From Candidatus Omnitrophota bacterium (GTDB lineage Bacteria; Hinthialibacterota; Hinthialibacteria; Hinthialibacterales; Hinthialibacteraceae), in contig JABLXU010000011.1 of NCBI GenBank assembly GCA_013177805.1, positions 1-64,000 of the forward strand: a stretch of DNA of 64,000 nt, written 5' to 3'. A model generated the notes under the pieces. That model ran no database searches. It saw nothing but the letters and a program-made list of their open reading frames with translations, and was not told the origin of the DNA. Position numbers and translations under genes: made by a program. Numbering within the stretch: position 1 is the stretch's first letter; the number at the start of each line of letters is the position of its first letter. Shown piece after piece: positions 29,110-38,145 of this stretch.

Positions 29110-29561
29110 TGGGCCATACCTTCTTGGATAGTGGCTTGAGTGGCTTGCGCGTGGTGTTGAACCGGCCCGGTGTTTCTCCTCAGTCATGCCACGCCTAACC
29201 TCCCCCGGTATGCGGGCGGATTTTCACCCACCAATCTTCTGTTCCGGGAGAGCGAATCTCCTGGTGAGCCGGACACATTGGTTAGGTCCCATGACAAACT
29301 CCCCCTGCGATCATTGATCATTTCCGCAATGGGATTCCCATACGTATTTCCCGCCGGATCCCTCCGCGCGGTCTTTGGGGCCGGGCAGGGAATTCATGGC
29401 GCTGGCTGGCAATACCGGATGGATTAGACACACGGCCAAATCCCCCAAAACCGTTTCCATCTCCTTATTTCCAGGTTGCCGGGAATGGCTTTCAACCGTT
29501 TAACCGGAAGGCTATGGTAGATAAGCGGGTATGCAAACCTAAGAAATGGCATGGGCGCGCT
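29110..29561. other. Intergenic region, no supported gene
   Basis: About 450 bp downstream of the truncated IspG homologue. I looked for the missing IspG C-terminal domain here and found none. A short plus-strand open frame (29170-29427) has no recognisable domain or good ribosome-binding site. Confidence 0.5.
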
Positions 29562-32159
29562 ATGAGATCACGTTTTATTTTTCGTCCAACTGGAGTCATG
29601 TTCTGGATCAGCATCCTGGTGACCGGGGCTTATGTGCTTCCGGGCGGTTGGGGCTGGAGCGCGAGCGTGGAGCAAGCCACCGAGCCGGAATGCGATCCCC
29701 CCTTCGTGTATTCCCCCGTCCGCGTCCTGGAGGCGCGGAACACCGCCGGACGTGCGCAATGGACCGATTTGATGATCGACGGGGGGGTGGGCGGCCTCTC
29801 GCGGCCGGAGAATCAAATCAAAGCGGCATGCCTGAAGGCCGTATTGTTCGGCGGGGATGAACGGATGGCCCAGGCGGTGCGGATTTTCACGGATATTCTA
29901 GGAAATTGGCAGGAAGCCGGCGCCGCGGCGGACGCGTTCTCCTTGCGGATGATCGCGCAAACCACCCAATGCCTGGACTGGCTGACGGCGGCTCCGGAAT
30001 GGCTGAAAACCAGCCTTCCCGAGCGGCAGGCCTTGCGGGACCGGTTTGCGGCATGGATCGAACAGGCTTTTGAGGCTCCCCCGGGCCTTCCCGCCGACGA
30101 CACACGGTTCCACCTTCAGGCGGTGAAACTGTACGCGGGGCTGATTGCCGGGGCGACGGCTCTGGCCGAGGAAAGCCTTAGAGGCAATGATGAAATCCCG
30201 TCCTTGGCAACCACCGCCCGTCTGGCGTTGACCAGCGAAGGCCTGTTGCATACGGGGACGCTCCAACGGCACGTGGAAACCGGACATGATTTTCTGCTGG
30301 CCGGGGCGGCTCTCCGTTCCTGTTCGCCCGAAGCATATTCCGTGTTGGAGCCGCTCCTGCAAAAGACAGTAACCGTCTTGACCACGCTGACCTATCCCGC
30401 TCACCGCTGGCCTTCCGTTTTGGCGCGTGAAAAGATTGACGGGCCGGAACTGATCCGGTTTCTAGAACTAGGTTACGCGTTGTTCCCCGATGCCAATCTG
30501 CGCAATTGGCTGGTGGAGTTGTATAAGACGTATCCCCGCCGGCCGGAATCGTTGCTCTTTACCGAGCCCAGCCTGCTGGCTGGAGGGCCGCCGGAGGTGA
30601 TCGCCTCGGTGGCCTTGCCTCAAAGCGGCGCGGCGCTGATTCATGATGTTTCGGACACGATTCCCGTATCGCTTTATTTGGATACCGGCTTGTCGGGGCG
30701 GACAGGGCCTTCTGCCTTGCTTTCCATCGAATGGATGGACCTTCCCGCGCCGGCGGATACCCCCTCCGGGCGCCAAAATACAGCGGGTTTCAACACGGTG
30801 GTGGTCAACCGGATTCCGCAACGGCCCGCCCCCACGAGCGAAGACGTGCCGCGTAATGCCTTGTTGTGGAGTTGGAAAGTTTTCGATGATGGCACAACCT
30901 ATGCCAAGGCGGTGGCGGACGGCCAATACACCGAGCGCGCGGCCTATCCCGCCGAACTCACGGGAACACCCGTTAGCACCTACGAACGGACGATTTATCT
31001 TTCCTCCCCCTTCGCGGTGGATCTGTTCCGGGCCCGGGGCGGACGGACGCATGATTGGATCTATCACGCGCCCGGGATGTTGGAATCGCTGCCGGAAGGC
31101 GAATGGGCGGATTACGAAGCCCAGGAAGGGGATTACGCTTTTCTGCGGGACAGGGGGGCCGTCCGGGCGGCCTGGCTGCGAGGCGTCTATCGTTGGACGT
31201 ATCAGCCCTGGGGAGAAGAAAAACGGCGGGAGCGGGTGTGGATCATCGATCCTGTGGGAACTCAATTGATTGCGGGGGAAGAGGAAAACGGCTCCTTTGT
31301 CATTGCCCGGCGGGAGATGGTGGAAGACGAGGGGAATCTCTACGCCGTGCTGCATGAATGGTTCCAAGGCGATGCCGCTCCGGACCTCTCCATCACGCGC
31401 CTGGCGCTTACGCCGCAGCCCAATCCGCGGGATTTCCAGGCCATGGCCTTCATGGTACAGAGCGGAAGTGAGACCCATCTTTTCCTCTCGTCCATGAATC
31501 CGGATGTGGCCTATTCAGCGGATTGCCTTGGCCAGCGGATTGTGTTCCAGGGCGGTTTCGGGCATATCCGCCTGCATGACAACGCGTTCCAGTCGATGCG
31601 GCTGATCGATGGAACCCAACTGCGGTATGGTCCTCACGGCCTGCGTTTTGACACTCCCCTGCATGTGGGCGTGACACGCCGGGTGAACGAACCGGAAGGG
31701 TGGATCGAATTGGACCTTCCCGGCCGCATGCCCGACGGCCCGGCCATGAAGAATACCGCCGTGCTGGTCTTATCAAACGAACTTTGCCCGGTGATGTACC
31801 AGCCGTTGCTCCTGGACCGGATCGATCCCGGAGAAGCGCCGCAAAAGGCCCGTTTGATCCATACTCCCAACCTGGTACGCCCTCTCCCCAGCTTGGGGGC
31901 GCCGGTGAAGCCCGGAGATCCGGTATTGGCGGGCCCCTCGGGGGAACTCGTCCGCCGGCATCCCGATATCTATTCCTTGGTTTATTCCGCCCCCGCGGGG
32001 GTTATGGTGGAGGGAGCGACCAACCGGTCCCGGATCTTTTTGCACCAGGCCGACGTGTTGTATCAAATCCGGGGAGAATCCAGCGCCGGGGCGATTCATT
32101 TTTCCATGGATCCGGCCGAAAGCCGGGAAGGCCGGGTGGAATTCGCCCGCATTCCCTAA
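29562..32159 (+). CDS. Secreted heparinase II/III-like protein
   Basis: 865 residues from the ATG at 29562, which puts a signal peptide (MRSRFIFRPTGVMFWISILV) at the start; the ATG at 29514 would give an overlong charged leader. An alpha-helical toroid-like N-terminal half is followed by a beta-sandwich region with SPFAVDLFRARGGRTHDWIYH, the GGxxHD...H signature of the heparinase II/III-like family (PF07940), then long beta-rich segments. The family cleaves acidic polysaccharides by beta-elimination in the periplasm or outside. Placed among surface-glycan genes, it may trim or recycle the cell's own polymer, or degrade an external one. The closest substrate class cannot be told from the sequence. 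Confidence 0.85.
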   Translation: MRSRFIFRPTGVMFWISILVTGAYVLPGGWGWSASVEQATEPECDPPFVYSPVRVLEARNTAGRAQWTDLMIDGGVGGLSRPENQIKAACLKAVLFGGDERMAQAVRIFTDILGNWQEAGAAADAFSLRMIAQTTQCLDWLTAAPEWLKTSLPERQALRDRFAAWIEQAFEAPPGLPADDTRFHLQAVKLYAGLIAGATALAEESLRGNDEIPSLATTARLALTSEGLLHTGTLQRHVETGHDFLLAGAALRSCSPEAYSVLEPLLQKTVTVLTTLTYPAHRWPSVLAREKIDGPELIRFLELGYALFPDANLRNWLVELYKTYPRRPESLLFTEPSLLAGGPPEVIASVALPQSGAALIHDVSDTIPVSLYLDTGLSGRTGPSALLSIEWMDLPAPADTPSGRQNTAGFNTVVVNRIPQRPAPTSEDVPRNALLWSWKVFDDGTTYAKAVADGQYTERAAYPAELTGTPVSTYERTIYLSSPFAVDLFRARGGRTHDWIYHAPGMLESLPEGEWADYEAQEGDYAFLRDRGAVRAAWLRGVYRWTYQPWGEEKRRERVWIIDPVGTQLIAGEEENGSFVIARREMVEDEGNLYAVLHEWFQGDAAPDLSITRLALTPQPNPRDFQAMAFMVQSGSETHLFLSSMNPDVAYSADCLGQRIVFQGGFGHIRLHDNAFQSMRLIDGTQLRYGPHGLRFDTPLHVGVTRRVNEPEGWIELDLPGRMPDGPAMKNTAVLVLSNELCPVMYQPLLLDRIDPGEAPQKARLIHTPNLVRPLPSLGAPVKPGDPVLAGPSGELVRRHPDIYSLVYSAPAGVMVEGATNRSRIFLHQADVLYQIRGESSAGAIHFSMDPAESREGRVEFARIP

Positions 32160-32244
32160 TCCGGAGAGTTTGGATTGCTCCCTTGATGAACGCCGGCGGA
32201 GTCAGGCATACTCTCTTATCCATCGGGTGAGGGAGTGACGCGAT

Positions 32245-32559
32245 ATGCCGGTCGTGGTATTGGTGGTAAGTTTACTGTACGGTTTGGCGCAGGATTGGGA
32301 TTGGGAACCGGCAGACTGGCCGGCCCTTTGGGGGCCGGCGGAAGGATGCCCCATCACGGATACGCGGTTACCGGCTCTGTGGGCCGCGCAATCCAGTCCG
32401 GCGGCCGGGGCGGACAGTTGGCCATGGAAAGGCGGACAACAGCCGCAATGGGGGCCGATGATCGTCTTCGCCGTGGGAATCGCCTTGTTTTTGGGGGCTT
32501 ATTTGTTTGTCCGGGCGCAACCTTCCACAAAAAAGAAAAAGAAGAAGAAACACTCCTGA
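32245..32559 (+). CDS. Small membrane protein with Lys-rich tail
   Basis: 104 residues with a GAGGGAG ribosome-binding site before the ATG. A short N-terminal hydrophobic segment (MPVVVLVVSLLYGLA) is followed by a Trp/Pro-rich loop, one clear transmembrane helix (MIVFAVGIALFLGAYLFV, about residues 72-89) and a tail of seven consecutive lysines. It lies between the heparinase-like gene and a TPR-like gene, all in the same direction. I do not recognise the family. Confidence 0.6.
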   Translation: MPVVVLVVSLLYGLAQDWDWEPADWPALWGPAEGCPITDTRLPALWAAQSSPAAGADSWPWKGGQQPQWGPMIVFAVGIALFLGAYLFVRAQPSTKKKKKKKHS

Positions 32560-32594
32560 CGTTCCGCCCAATCCGCCGTTAAAAGGGGTGATCG

Positions 32595-33779
32595 ATGCCC
32601 GCCGTCCGATCGAAGATCATTTATCCTTGCGGGGCAGTTCTGGCCCTCTCGCTGGTGGTGGTGGCTTTGTTTCCCGATCCCCAGAACGAGTCCCGTTGGA
32701 ATGAAATTCGGCAGGAGATCACGGCCGCCCCTCCCTCCGGTTTCTATTCCTCCCTCCAAGCCGCGGAAAAATATATTCAATTCCAGCGTCAAGCCCTGAA
32801 TCCCGCGCCAGGGACGGCCGAAGCCAGCCGGATCGCGGAGTTGTATTTCCAAGTGGGAGAGGCGATTCTATCCCGCCCCGCCGGGGATTACCTGCCCGAG
32901 GCGCGGGACCAGTTTGTTCAAGCGGTCAATTTCTATCCCCCCTTGCGGCAGGGATGGCTCTATTATCAATTGGGAAGAACCGTGGAGCGAATCGGGCCGC
33001 CGCACCTAAACGAAGCCAAGTCCTATTACGCATTCGTATCGCTCTACAATCCCGGGCGGCTGACGCTGCTGGCCGGTTACCGCATGATGGTGATCGACCG
33101 GCGGATTCAACCCAATCCGGTAGAACCTCCCGATCCCAAGCCTTTGTACAACTATATTCGTTTCTACTCGCGCGATATGTGGAATGATCTCGAGCCATTC
33201 GCGGGAGTGGAATTCGCCGGCCACGCGGAAGGGATTTATCTTGCGGCGCTCCAAGCATACCGGAACAGCGGCGCGGCCGCCGCGGCGCGGGAGATGGACC
33301 GCTATCTCACGCTGCGGCCCGCCGATCCCAGCGCGGAATATTTCCGCGACGGATTCGCGGGACGATCCCTGAGGGACATGTATCCGGCGGACGGAGATTT
33401 GCTGAGATCGTGTTACGCGCCGAGAGCGCACCGCGATGGATTCTTTTATCTCCCGCAAAATGGCGCCCTCTCGTCTGACGTGTATGTTTCCGCGCCTGAA
33501 AAACACGGACTGCGGATCACGCTGCGGCTGGCGAAACCCTGGACCGGCGCCGCGCGGATTTCCGTTTGGCTCAACAACGATACCCGTGTGGCGGAATTCC
33601 ATCCCAATGAGCGCCTGGATGAACAAGCCTTGGAATTCGGCTTCGACACCCTTCAGGAACGGAATCTCCTGCAATGTCTCGTATTCATGGAGGAGGAAGA
33701 CGAAGCCACGGTCCCGCCGCGGCTGCTCCGGATCCTCTCACTGAAGGCGGACCGGATCCCCCGGGAGACGGCGCGGTGA
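32595..33779 (+). CDS. Membrane-anchored TPR-like hypothetical protein
   Basis: 394 residues; ATG preceded by AGGGG. An N-terminal hydrophobic helix (YPCGAVLALSLVVVALF) anchors or exports the protein. The middle is helical with TPR-like stretches (AELYFQVGEAILSRPAGDYL, QLGRTVERIGPPHLNEAKSY); the C-terminal third is beta-rich (LRITLRLAKPWTGAARISVW). Its stop overlaps the GTG start of the flippase gene (GTGA), so the two are coupled, and a role in export of the same glycan is plausible but unproven. Confidence 0.75.
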   Translation: MPAVRSKIIYPCGAVLALSLVVVALFPDPQNESRWNEIRQEITAAPPSGFYSSLQAAEKYIQFQRQALNPAPGTAEASRIAELYFQVGEAILSRPAGDYLPEARDQFVQAVNFYPPLRQGWLYYQLGRTVERIGPPHLNEAKSYYAFVSLYNPGRLTLLAGYRMMVIDRRIQPNPVEPPDPKPLYNYIRFYSRDMWNDLEPFAGVEFAGHAEGIYLAALQAYRNSGAAAAAREMDRYLTLRPADPSAEYFRDGFAGRSLRDMYPADGDLLRSCYAPRAHRDGFFYLPQNGALSSDVYVSAPEKHGLRITLRLAKPWTGAARISVWLNNDTRVAEFHPNERLDEQALEFGFDTLQERNLLQCLVFMEEEDEATVPPRLLRILSLKADRIPRETAR

Positions 33780-35230
33780 GTTCCATCCTGCGGAATTCCA
33801 TCTTCATGGGTTTGTTCAACCTCTTCGGCCGCGCGTCGGGATTGATCCGGTACTGGTTGTTGGTGGCCTTTTTGTCCCCATCCGATTTTGCGTTGATTAC
33901 GTATTCGTTTTACGTGGGGCGGCTGGGCCGCCATTTCATGGACGGGGGGCTGGACAACCTGATCTCCCGGGACGGGGCGCGCGAAACCGGCAAGATCGCC
34001 ACCTACCTGTTCCACGGGTTGCTGCTCAAATCCATCCTCGCGCTGGTGTTTTTTGGGGGGGTGTTTTATTACCTGGCCGTTCTCCGGGGAAAAAGCGGGA
34101 GTGAATTGACGGTGATCTACATCTCGCTGGCGGGTTCGGCCATGTTGTCCTTGACCGGCGTGTTGCGCAGCGGATTCACAGCCATCGAGCGGATGGAATA
34201 CGTCTTCTATACCAATCTGCCCGCGCGGATGCTTTCCATTTTCATCTTGTTTCTCGCGGTGTACTTTTCCATGCCCTTGGCGGCGGCGGCAGGCGCCGTG
34301 TCGCTGGAGAATTTTCTTTGGTTTTACCTGTTGGCCGCGGCCGGGTTGCGGTTTTTCTCGTTCATCACGCCGGTCTCCTTCTCCACCATCCAATACATGC
34401 TGTCCGAGTCCTGGTCGCTGGCGTTGTATGGATTTTTCAATGTTTTCTATCTCAGCCTGGATGTCATGATGATCGAGTACCTCATGGGCGGAGACGAAGC
34501 CGTCGCCCCGTACACCTACGCCAGCCTTTTGATCGAAGGGGTGACCATGGTGGTGTCGGGGTATCTCATCGCGATCTATCCGGCCTTGTCGCGGTATTAC
34601 CGGGAAAACGAAGACGCCTACCGCGCCTTGTTCCGGCAATCGGTGATCGTGCTGCTTTCGATCACGATTCCCGTGTCAGTGCTGCTGGCGGGCTGGGCAC
34701 ACGGCTGGATGAATTTCATCCGGGAGACGGGGATGATCTCCAGCCAGGTGTTGGCGGTCTTGTCGGCCACATTGAATCTATCCGTATTGAACACGCTGGT
34801 GATCGTGGTCTTCACCTCGCGCAACCGGCAGCGCTGGTTGGTGGCGTTTACCGGGGGGGCGGTGGTGGTTTCGTTTCTGACGAATTGGTTCTTCATCCGA
34901 TGGTTTGGGCAGGTGGGAGCGGCCGGCGCATCGTTTTTGTCTCAATTCATCTTGCTCGCCGTCATGGGGTGGATTGCCTGGCGGTTGTTCGCCCTGCCTA
35001 TTCCAATGGGCAAAGCGGGAGGGATCTTGCTGGTCTCTCTGCTGGCCGGAGGAATGACCCGGTTGATCCCCGGCCTGCCCCTGCTGACCGTCCCGTTCGT
35101 GTATGGGATCATCCTCTTGGGTCTCGCGCGGCTCCTGGGGGTGATGACTCAGGAAGAAATATCGCGGATCGCGCATGGGATGAGACGCCAGGGGGGGGAG
35201 ATCCCGCCGAGGGACGGCGTTTCACTATAG
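33776..35230 (+). CDS. Polysaccharide flippase (Wzx/MATE-type)
   Basis: 484 residues from the GTG at 33776, which overlaps the preceding stop codon; the frame is open further upstream but only as a shadow of that gene. The protein has about 14 hydrophobic segments, starting ILRNSIFMGLFNLFGRASGLIRYWLLVAFLS, the typical first-helix pair of Wzx/PST-family flippases. Later markers are LYGFFNVFYLSLDVMMIEYL and YLIAIYPALSRYYRENEDAYRALF, the polysaccharide-synthesis signature region. It should move lipid-linked oligosaccharide across the inner membrane for the O-antigen-ligase-type enzyme encoded 6 kb upstream. Confidence 0.92.
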   Translation: MSSILRNSIFMGLFNLFGRASGLIRYWLLVAFLSPSDFALITYSFYVGRLGRHFMDGGLDNLISRDGARETGKIATYLFHGLLLKSILALVFFGGVFYYLAVLRGKSGSELTVIYISLAGSAMLSLTGVLRSGFTAIERMEYVFYTNLPARMLSIFILFLAVYFSMPLAAAAGAVSLENFLWFYLLAAAGLRFFSFITPVSFSTIQYMLSESWSLALYGFFNVFYLSLDVMMIEYLMGGDEAVAPYTYASLLIEGVTMVVSGYLIAIYPALSRYYRENEDAYRALFRQSVIVLLSITIPVSVLLAGWAHGWMNFIRETGMISSQVLAVLSATLNLSVLNTLVIVVFTSRNRQRWLVAFTGGAVVVSFLTNWFFIRWFGQVGAAGASFLSQFILLAVMGWIAWRLFALPIPMGKAGGILLVSLLAGGMTRLIPGLPLLTVPFVYGIILLGLARLLGVMTQEEISRIAHGMRRQGGEIPPRDGVSL

Positions 35231-35269
35231 GTTTCAATCCGGCGAAAGACACGGCCGCGTTCCAGCATC

Positions 35270-36766
35270 TCACTCCTGCTTGGCTTTCGGGTTGAGCCAT
35301 CCGAACAGCAGGGCGGCGGCCAGCAGGGCGGCGGTGCCGGCCGTTCCGAGGATGATGTCATCCACCTGCCAAGCCGCCCATTGCCAGGCGGCCGGCCATT
35401 TCGATGAAAATGTCCCCCAGAGGATGACCAGGATACTGATGGCAATGCTTGTCACACCCTGCCAGGGACGCAGCGTGACTCCAAACAAGGCCAGCAGAAA
35501 CAATCCCAGCATGCCGCCGCCGAAAATGCCCGCGAGAGTCCACCAGATATCCAGCGCGCTGCCGGCTTTGATCATCAACAGGGCAAACCCGGTGCCCAAG
35601 ACACCCCACAGGAGGGTGTTCCAGCGGAGAAACCGGAGGCTGTGTTGTTCACTGGCCTGGGGATTGACATACACTTTCCAGAAATCGATCAAAGCGATCG
35701 TCGCGGCGCAATTCAAGGAGGACGATACCGTGCTCATGGCGGCGGCCATGATCGCGGCGATGAGGAATCCCTTCAATCCGATGGGCACTTCCGTGGCGAT
35801 GAAATAGGGAAACACCTGATCGCCCTTGGTGACGGACTCGGGAAGCACGGCCCCCCCGCCGGCATAAAAGGCGAAAAGCGCCGTTCCGATATACAAAAAA
35901 ACCGCCGTCAGGGGAATGTAAACCCACATGCCGATCCACACGGACCGCCGGGCCTCTTTCTCGGTGGCCACGGAGACGTACTTTTGGACATAATTTTGAT
36001 CGGCGATCAAACTCCGGAAATTTTCCATGAGTCCATAGAGGATCATCACCCACACCGTGCGTGAACCGGCTTGAGGGGAAAGGGAGAACTCCCAGCGGCC
36101 CCAACTGAATTTGTGGTGATCGAAAGCCGTCTGGATGAGGAAATCGGGCCGCGAGAAAACCGCCACAGTCAACAGATACGCGCAGAAGGCGATGCCGGTA
36201 ATCATCACCAAGGACTGCACCACATCGGTCCACACCACCGCTTCCATTCCCCCCAAGAGGGTATACAGAATAGTAACGCATCCCACCAGGATGATGATTG
36301 TGCCGATGCCGAGCGGGATGTAATGACTCACCAGCAAGCCCACCAGATAAAGGATTACGGCGGTGCGGCTGGTTTCGTACAGCAAAAACGAAAAAGAAGA
36401 ATAAAACCGCGCCCACCCCCCCAGGCGGTCCTGCAAGAATTCATAAACCGATATCAATCCGGATTTCCGGTAATAAGGAATGACATAACGGCAAGAAATC
36501 CAAGCGACCGGGACAATCGTCAGCGAAAAGATAAACGGATGCCAATTGGTGTCGTAGGCTTTGCCCGGCGTGGCGATGTACGAAATGCTGCTGGTATAGG
36601 CGCCGAAAATGGCCAGGCCGGCCGCCCAGGCGGGAATCGAGCGCCCGGCCACCATGAATTGCTCGGACGTACGGCTTCTGCGCATGGAATAAATGCCCGT
36701 GCCGATCATCAGCAGGGCGTAAACAATCAAGATCCCCGTATCCAGCCACCCCAGCGACGCGGCCAT
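35270..36766 (-). CDS. Sodium:solute symporter (SSS family)
   Basis: 498 residues. The ATG at 36766 is chosen because AGGAGG lies five bases upstream. Thirteen or so transmembrane helices follow the LeuT-fold SSS plan: LDTGILIVYALLMIGTGIYS, GLAIFGAYTSSISYIATPGKAYDTNW (helix 2 region in parts: FGAYTSSISYIATPG), the MEAVVWTDVVQSLVMITG segment and AAIMAAAMSTVSSSLNCAATI near helix 8-9, where the Na+-site serines lie. It imports a solute such as a sugar, amino acid or carboxylate with Na+. It stands alone on the minus strand between the flippase and the sigma factor; no neighbour reveals the substrate. Confidence 0.95.
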   Translation of the reverse strand: MAASLGWLDTGILIVYALLMIGTGIYSMRRSRTSEQFMVAGRSIPAWAAGLAIFGAYTSSISYIATPGKAYDTNWHPFIFSLTIVPVAWISCRYVIPYYRKSGLISVYEFLQDRLGGWARFYSSFSFLLYETSRTAVILYLVGLLVSHYIPLGIGTIIILVGCVTILYTLLGGMEAVVWTDVVQSLVMITGIAFCAYLLTVAVFSRPDFLIQTAFDHHKFSWGRWEFSLSPQAGSRTVWVMILYGLMENFRSLIADQNYVQKYVSVATEKEARRSVWIGMWVYIPLTAVFLYIGTALFAFYAGGGAVLPESVTKGDQVFPYFIATEVPIGLKGFLIAAIMAAAMSTVSSSLNCAATIALIDFWKVYVNPQASEQHSLRFLRWNTLLWGVLGTGFALLMIKAGSALDIWWTLAGIFGGGMLGLFLLALFGVTLRPWQGVTSIAISILVILWGTFSSKWPAAWQWAAWQVDDIILGTAGTAALLAAALLFGWLNPKAKQE

Positions 36767-37038
36767 GCCTTTCCTCCTGATTGCCACCGGATACATTCAC
36801 CCAATGCCCAAAGAATGTGACGGGTGTGGTAGTGTAATGAGCAATCGGGCGGAGTTATAGAGAACCGGAAGAATTGGGCATCCACCAATCCTTCCCCCTG
36901 GCTTCATGCCCCTCCAACACGAATCTTCTACTCTGCATTTTTTTTCCAACTTTTTCCCTCTTTTCGACACTACTGAATAGGAGCCGGGAATCCATCGCTA
37001 CTCAACATGAATTTCATCGCCGGCTTGGGAGGTGGGAT

Positions 37039-37866
37039 ATGGTTTATGATGGCGTCTCGATCAAAAAATTGCTCAAAGGGATGGAACATAAGCCGTTAAC
37101 TCTGGCCGAGGAGAAAAAACTGCTGGCCCAGGCTGCCCGGGGGGATGCAAAAGCCCGGGACCGGTTGGTTGAAGCCAACCAGCGTTTTGTTGTACGGATG
37201 GCCATTTCGTTCCGCAATCAGGGCTTGTCGATCGCCGATCTGGTCCAAGAGGGCAACCTGGGGCTCATCGAAGCCATCGACCGCTACGATCCCGCCAAGG
37301 AATGCCGCCTCATCTCGTACGCGGCCTGGTGGATCCGGCTCTATATGCAACGGGCCGTGGAGCAAAAATCACGGACGGTCACCATTCCCATCAACAAGGT
37401 GGGCTCTTTGAAGAAAATCAAGAACTTCGAGTACGGTTTTATCAAGACCCACGGCCGCAAGCCCAATTACCGTGAAATCGCGGAGGGGATCGGAATGGAC
37501 GTGGACAAGGTCGAATACATCGCCAACCTGGGGACCACCACCGTTTCCTTGCATGCCGAGGATGATGAGGGCCAGGCCATCGAAGACCACCTCGAAGTCC
37601 ACGAAGAAGAACCGCTCCGCCGCCGTCTCTGGCTCGAGGAACTGAACCACAAGGTCTCACAGGCTCTCGCCCTCCTGACTCCCAAGGAACAGGATGTGAT
37701 CCGTTGCCGGTTCGGACTCGACAACGAAGATCCGGCCAGCCTGCGCCAAGCCGGCCGCCGGCTGGGGCTTTCCGCCGAAGGGGTCCGGCAAATCCAGGCC
37801 CAGGCCCTTAAAAAACTGCAGGATCCGGAATTCGCCGTGGGATTGTCGGCGTTTATCCAAAATTAA
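37039..37866 (+). CDS. RNA polymerase sigma factor, RpoD/SigA-like (region 1.1 absent)
   Basis: 275 residues from the ATG at 37039, which has GGGAGG just upstream. Region 1.2 starts at about residue 20 (TLAEEKKLLAQAARGDAKAR). Region 2 has DLVQEGNLGLIEAIDRYDP and the -10 melting stretch ISYAAWWIRLYMQRAV. Region 3 has GRKPNYREIAEGIGMDVDKV and region 4 LTPKEQDVIRCRFGLD plus the recognition helix LGLSAEGVRQIQAQALKKL. Region 1.1 and the non-conserved insert of primary sigma are missing, so it is more like a group 2 alternative than the primary factor, although some lineages have such short primary sigmas. Confidence 0.93.
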   Translation: MVYDGVSIKKLLKGMEHKPLTLAEEKKLLAQAARGDAKARDRLVEANQRFVVRMAISFRNQGLSIADLVQEGNLGLIEAIDRYDPAKECRLISYAAWWIRLYMQRAVEQKSRTVTIPINKVGSLKKIKNFEYGFIKTHGRKPNYREIAEGIGMDVDKVEYIANLGTTTVSLHAEDDEGQAIEDHLEVHEEEPLRRRLWLEELNHKVSQALALLTPKEQDVIRCRFGLDNEDPASLRQAGRRLGLSAEGVRQIQAQALKKLQDPEFAVGLSAFIQN

Positions 37867-37907
37867 GGGATGGAACGCCACCGTGGTGATTCGTAGTCCA
37901 TAAGCAC

Positions 37908-37945
37908 GTTTTTACGAATAAAAGCAGTTTTTACGAATAAAAGCA
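37908..37945 (+). repeat. Tandem 19-bp direct repeat
   Basis: GTTTTTACGAATAAAAGCA occurs twice head to tail (37908-37926 and 37927-37945), 41 bp after the sigma-factor stop codon. It could be a transcription-factor site upstream of the aminotransferase gene, or a slippage duplication. Confidence 0.9.
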
Positions 37946-38109
37946 CCGAACCTCCCCAACCGCTGATTGAAGAAGATCCTCCCCGGACTTCTTGATTGGC
38001 GGTTTTTTTTCTCACTGGACACTTATCCCGTACAGTTCAAATTCGAATTCCCTCTTGCGCTTACCCCAAAAAAATTGTAGAAGCATACCAGCCGCGGTCC
38101 CTCTTGGTG

Positions 38110-38141
38110 CATTGGAGCATATTTCGGAACATTGGAGCATA
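38110..38141 (+). promoter_or_regulatory. 12-bp direct repeat covering the ribosome-binding site
   Basis: CATTGGAGCATA occurs at 38110-38121 and 38130-38141, 20 bp apart. The second copy contains the GGAG ribosome-binding site, 8 bp before the ATG at 38146. A regulator bound to both copies, or a translation effector, would control the aminotransferase gene; this is inference. Confidence 0.5.
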
Positions 38142-38145
38142 AATC

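Noticed and set aside
29170..29427. 85-residue plus-strand ORF after the IspG homologue
   Set aside because: Not the missing IspG domain, no known motif, no good start.
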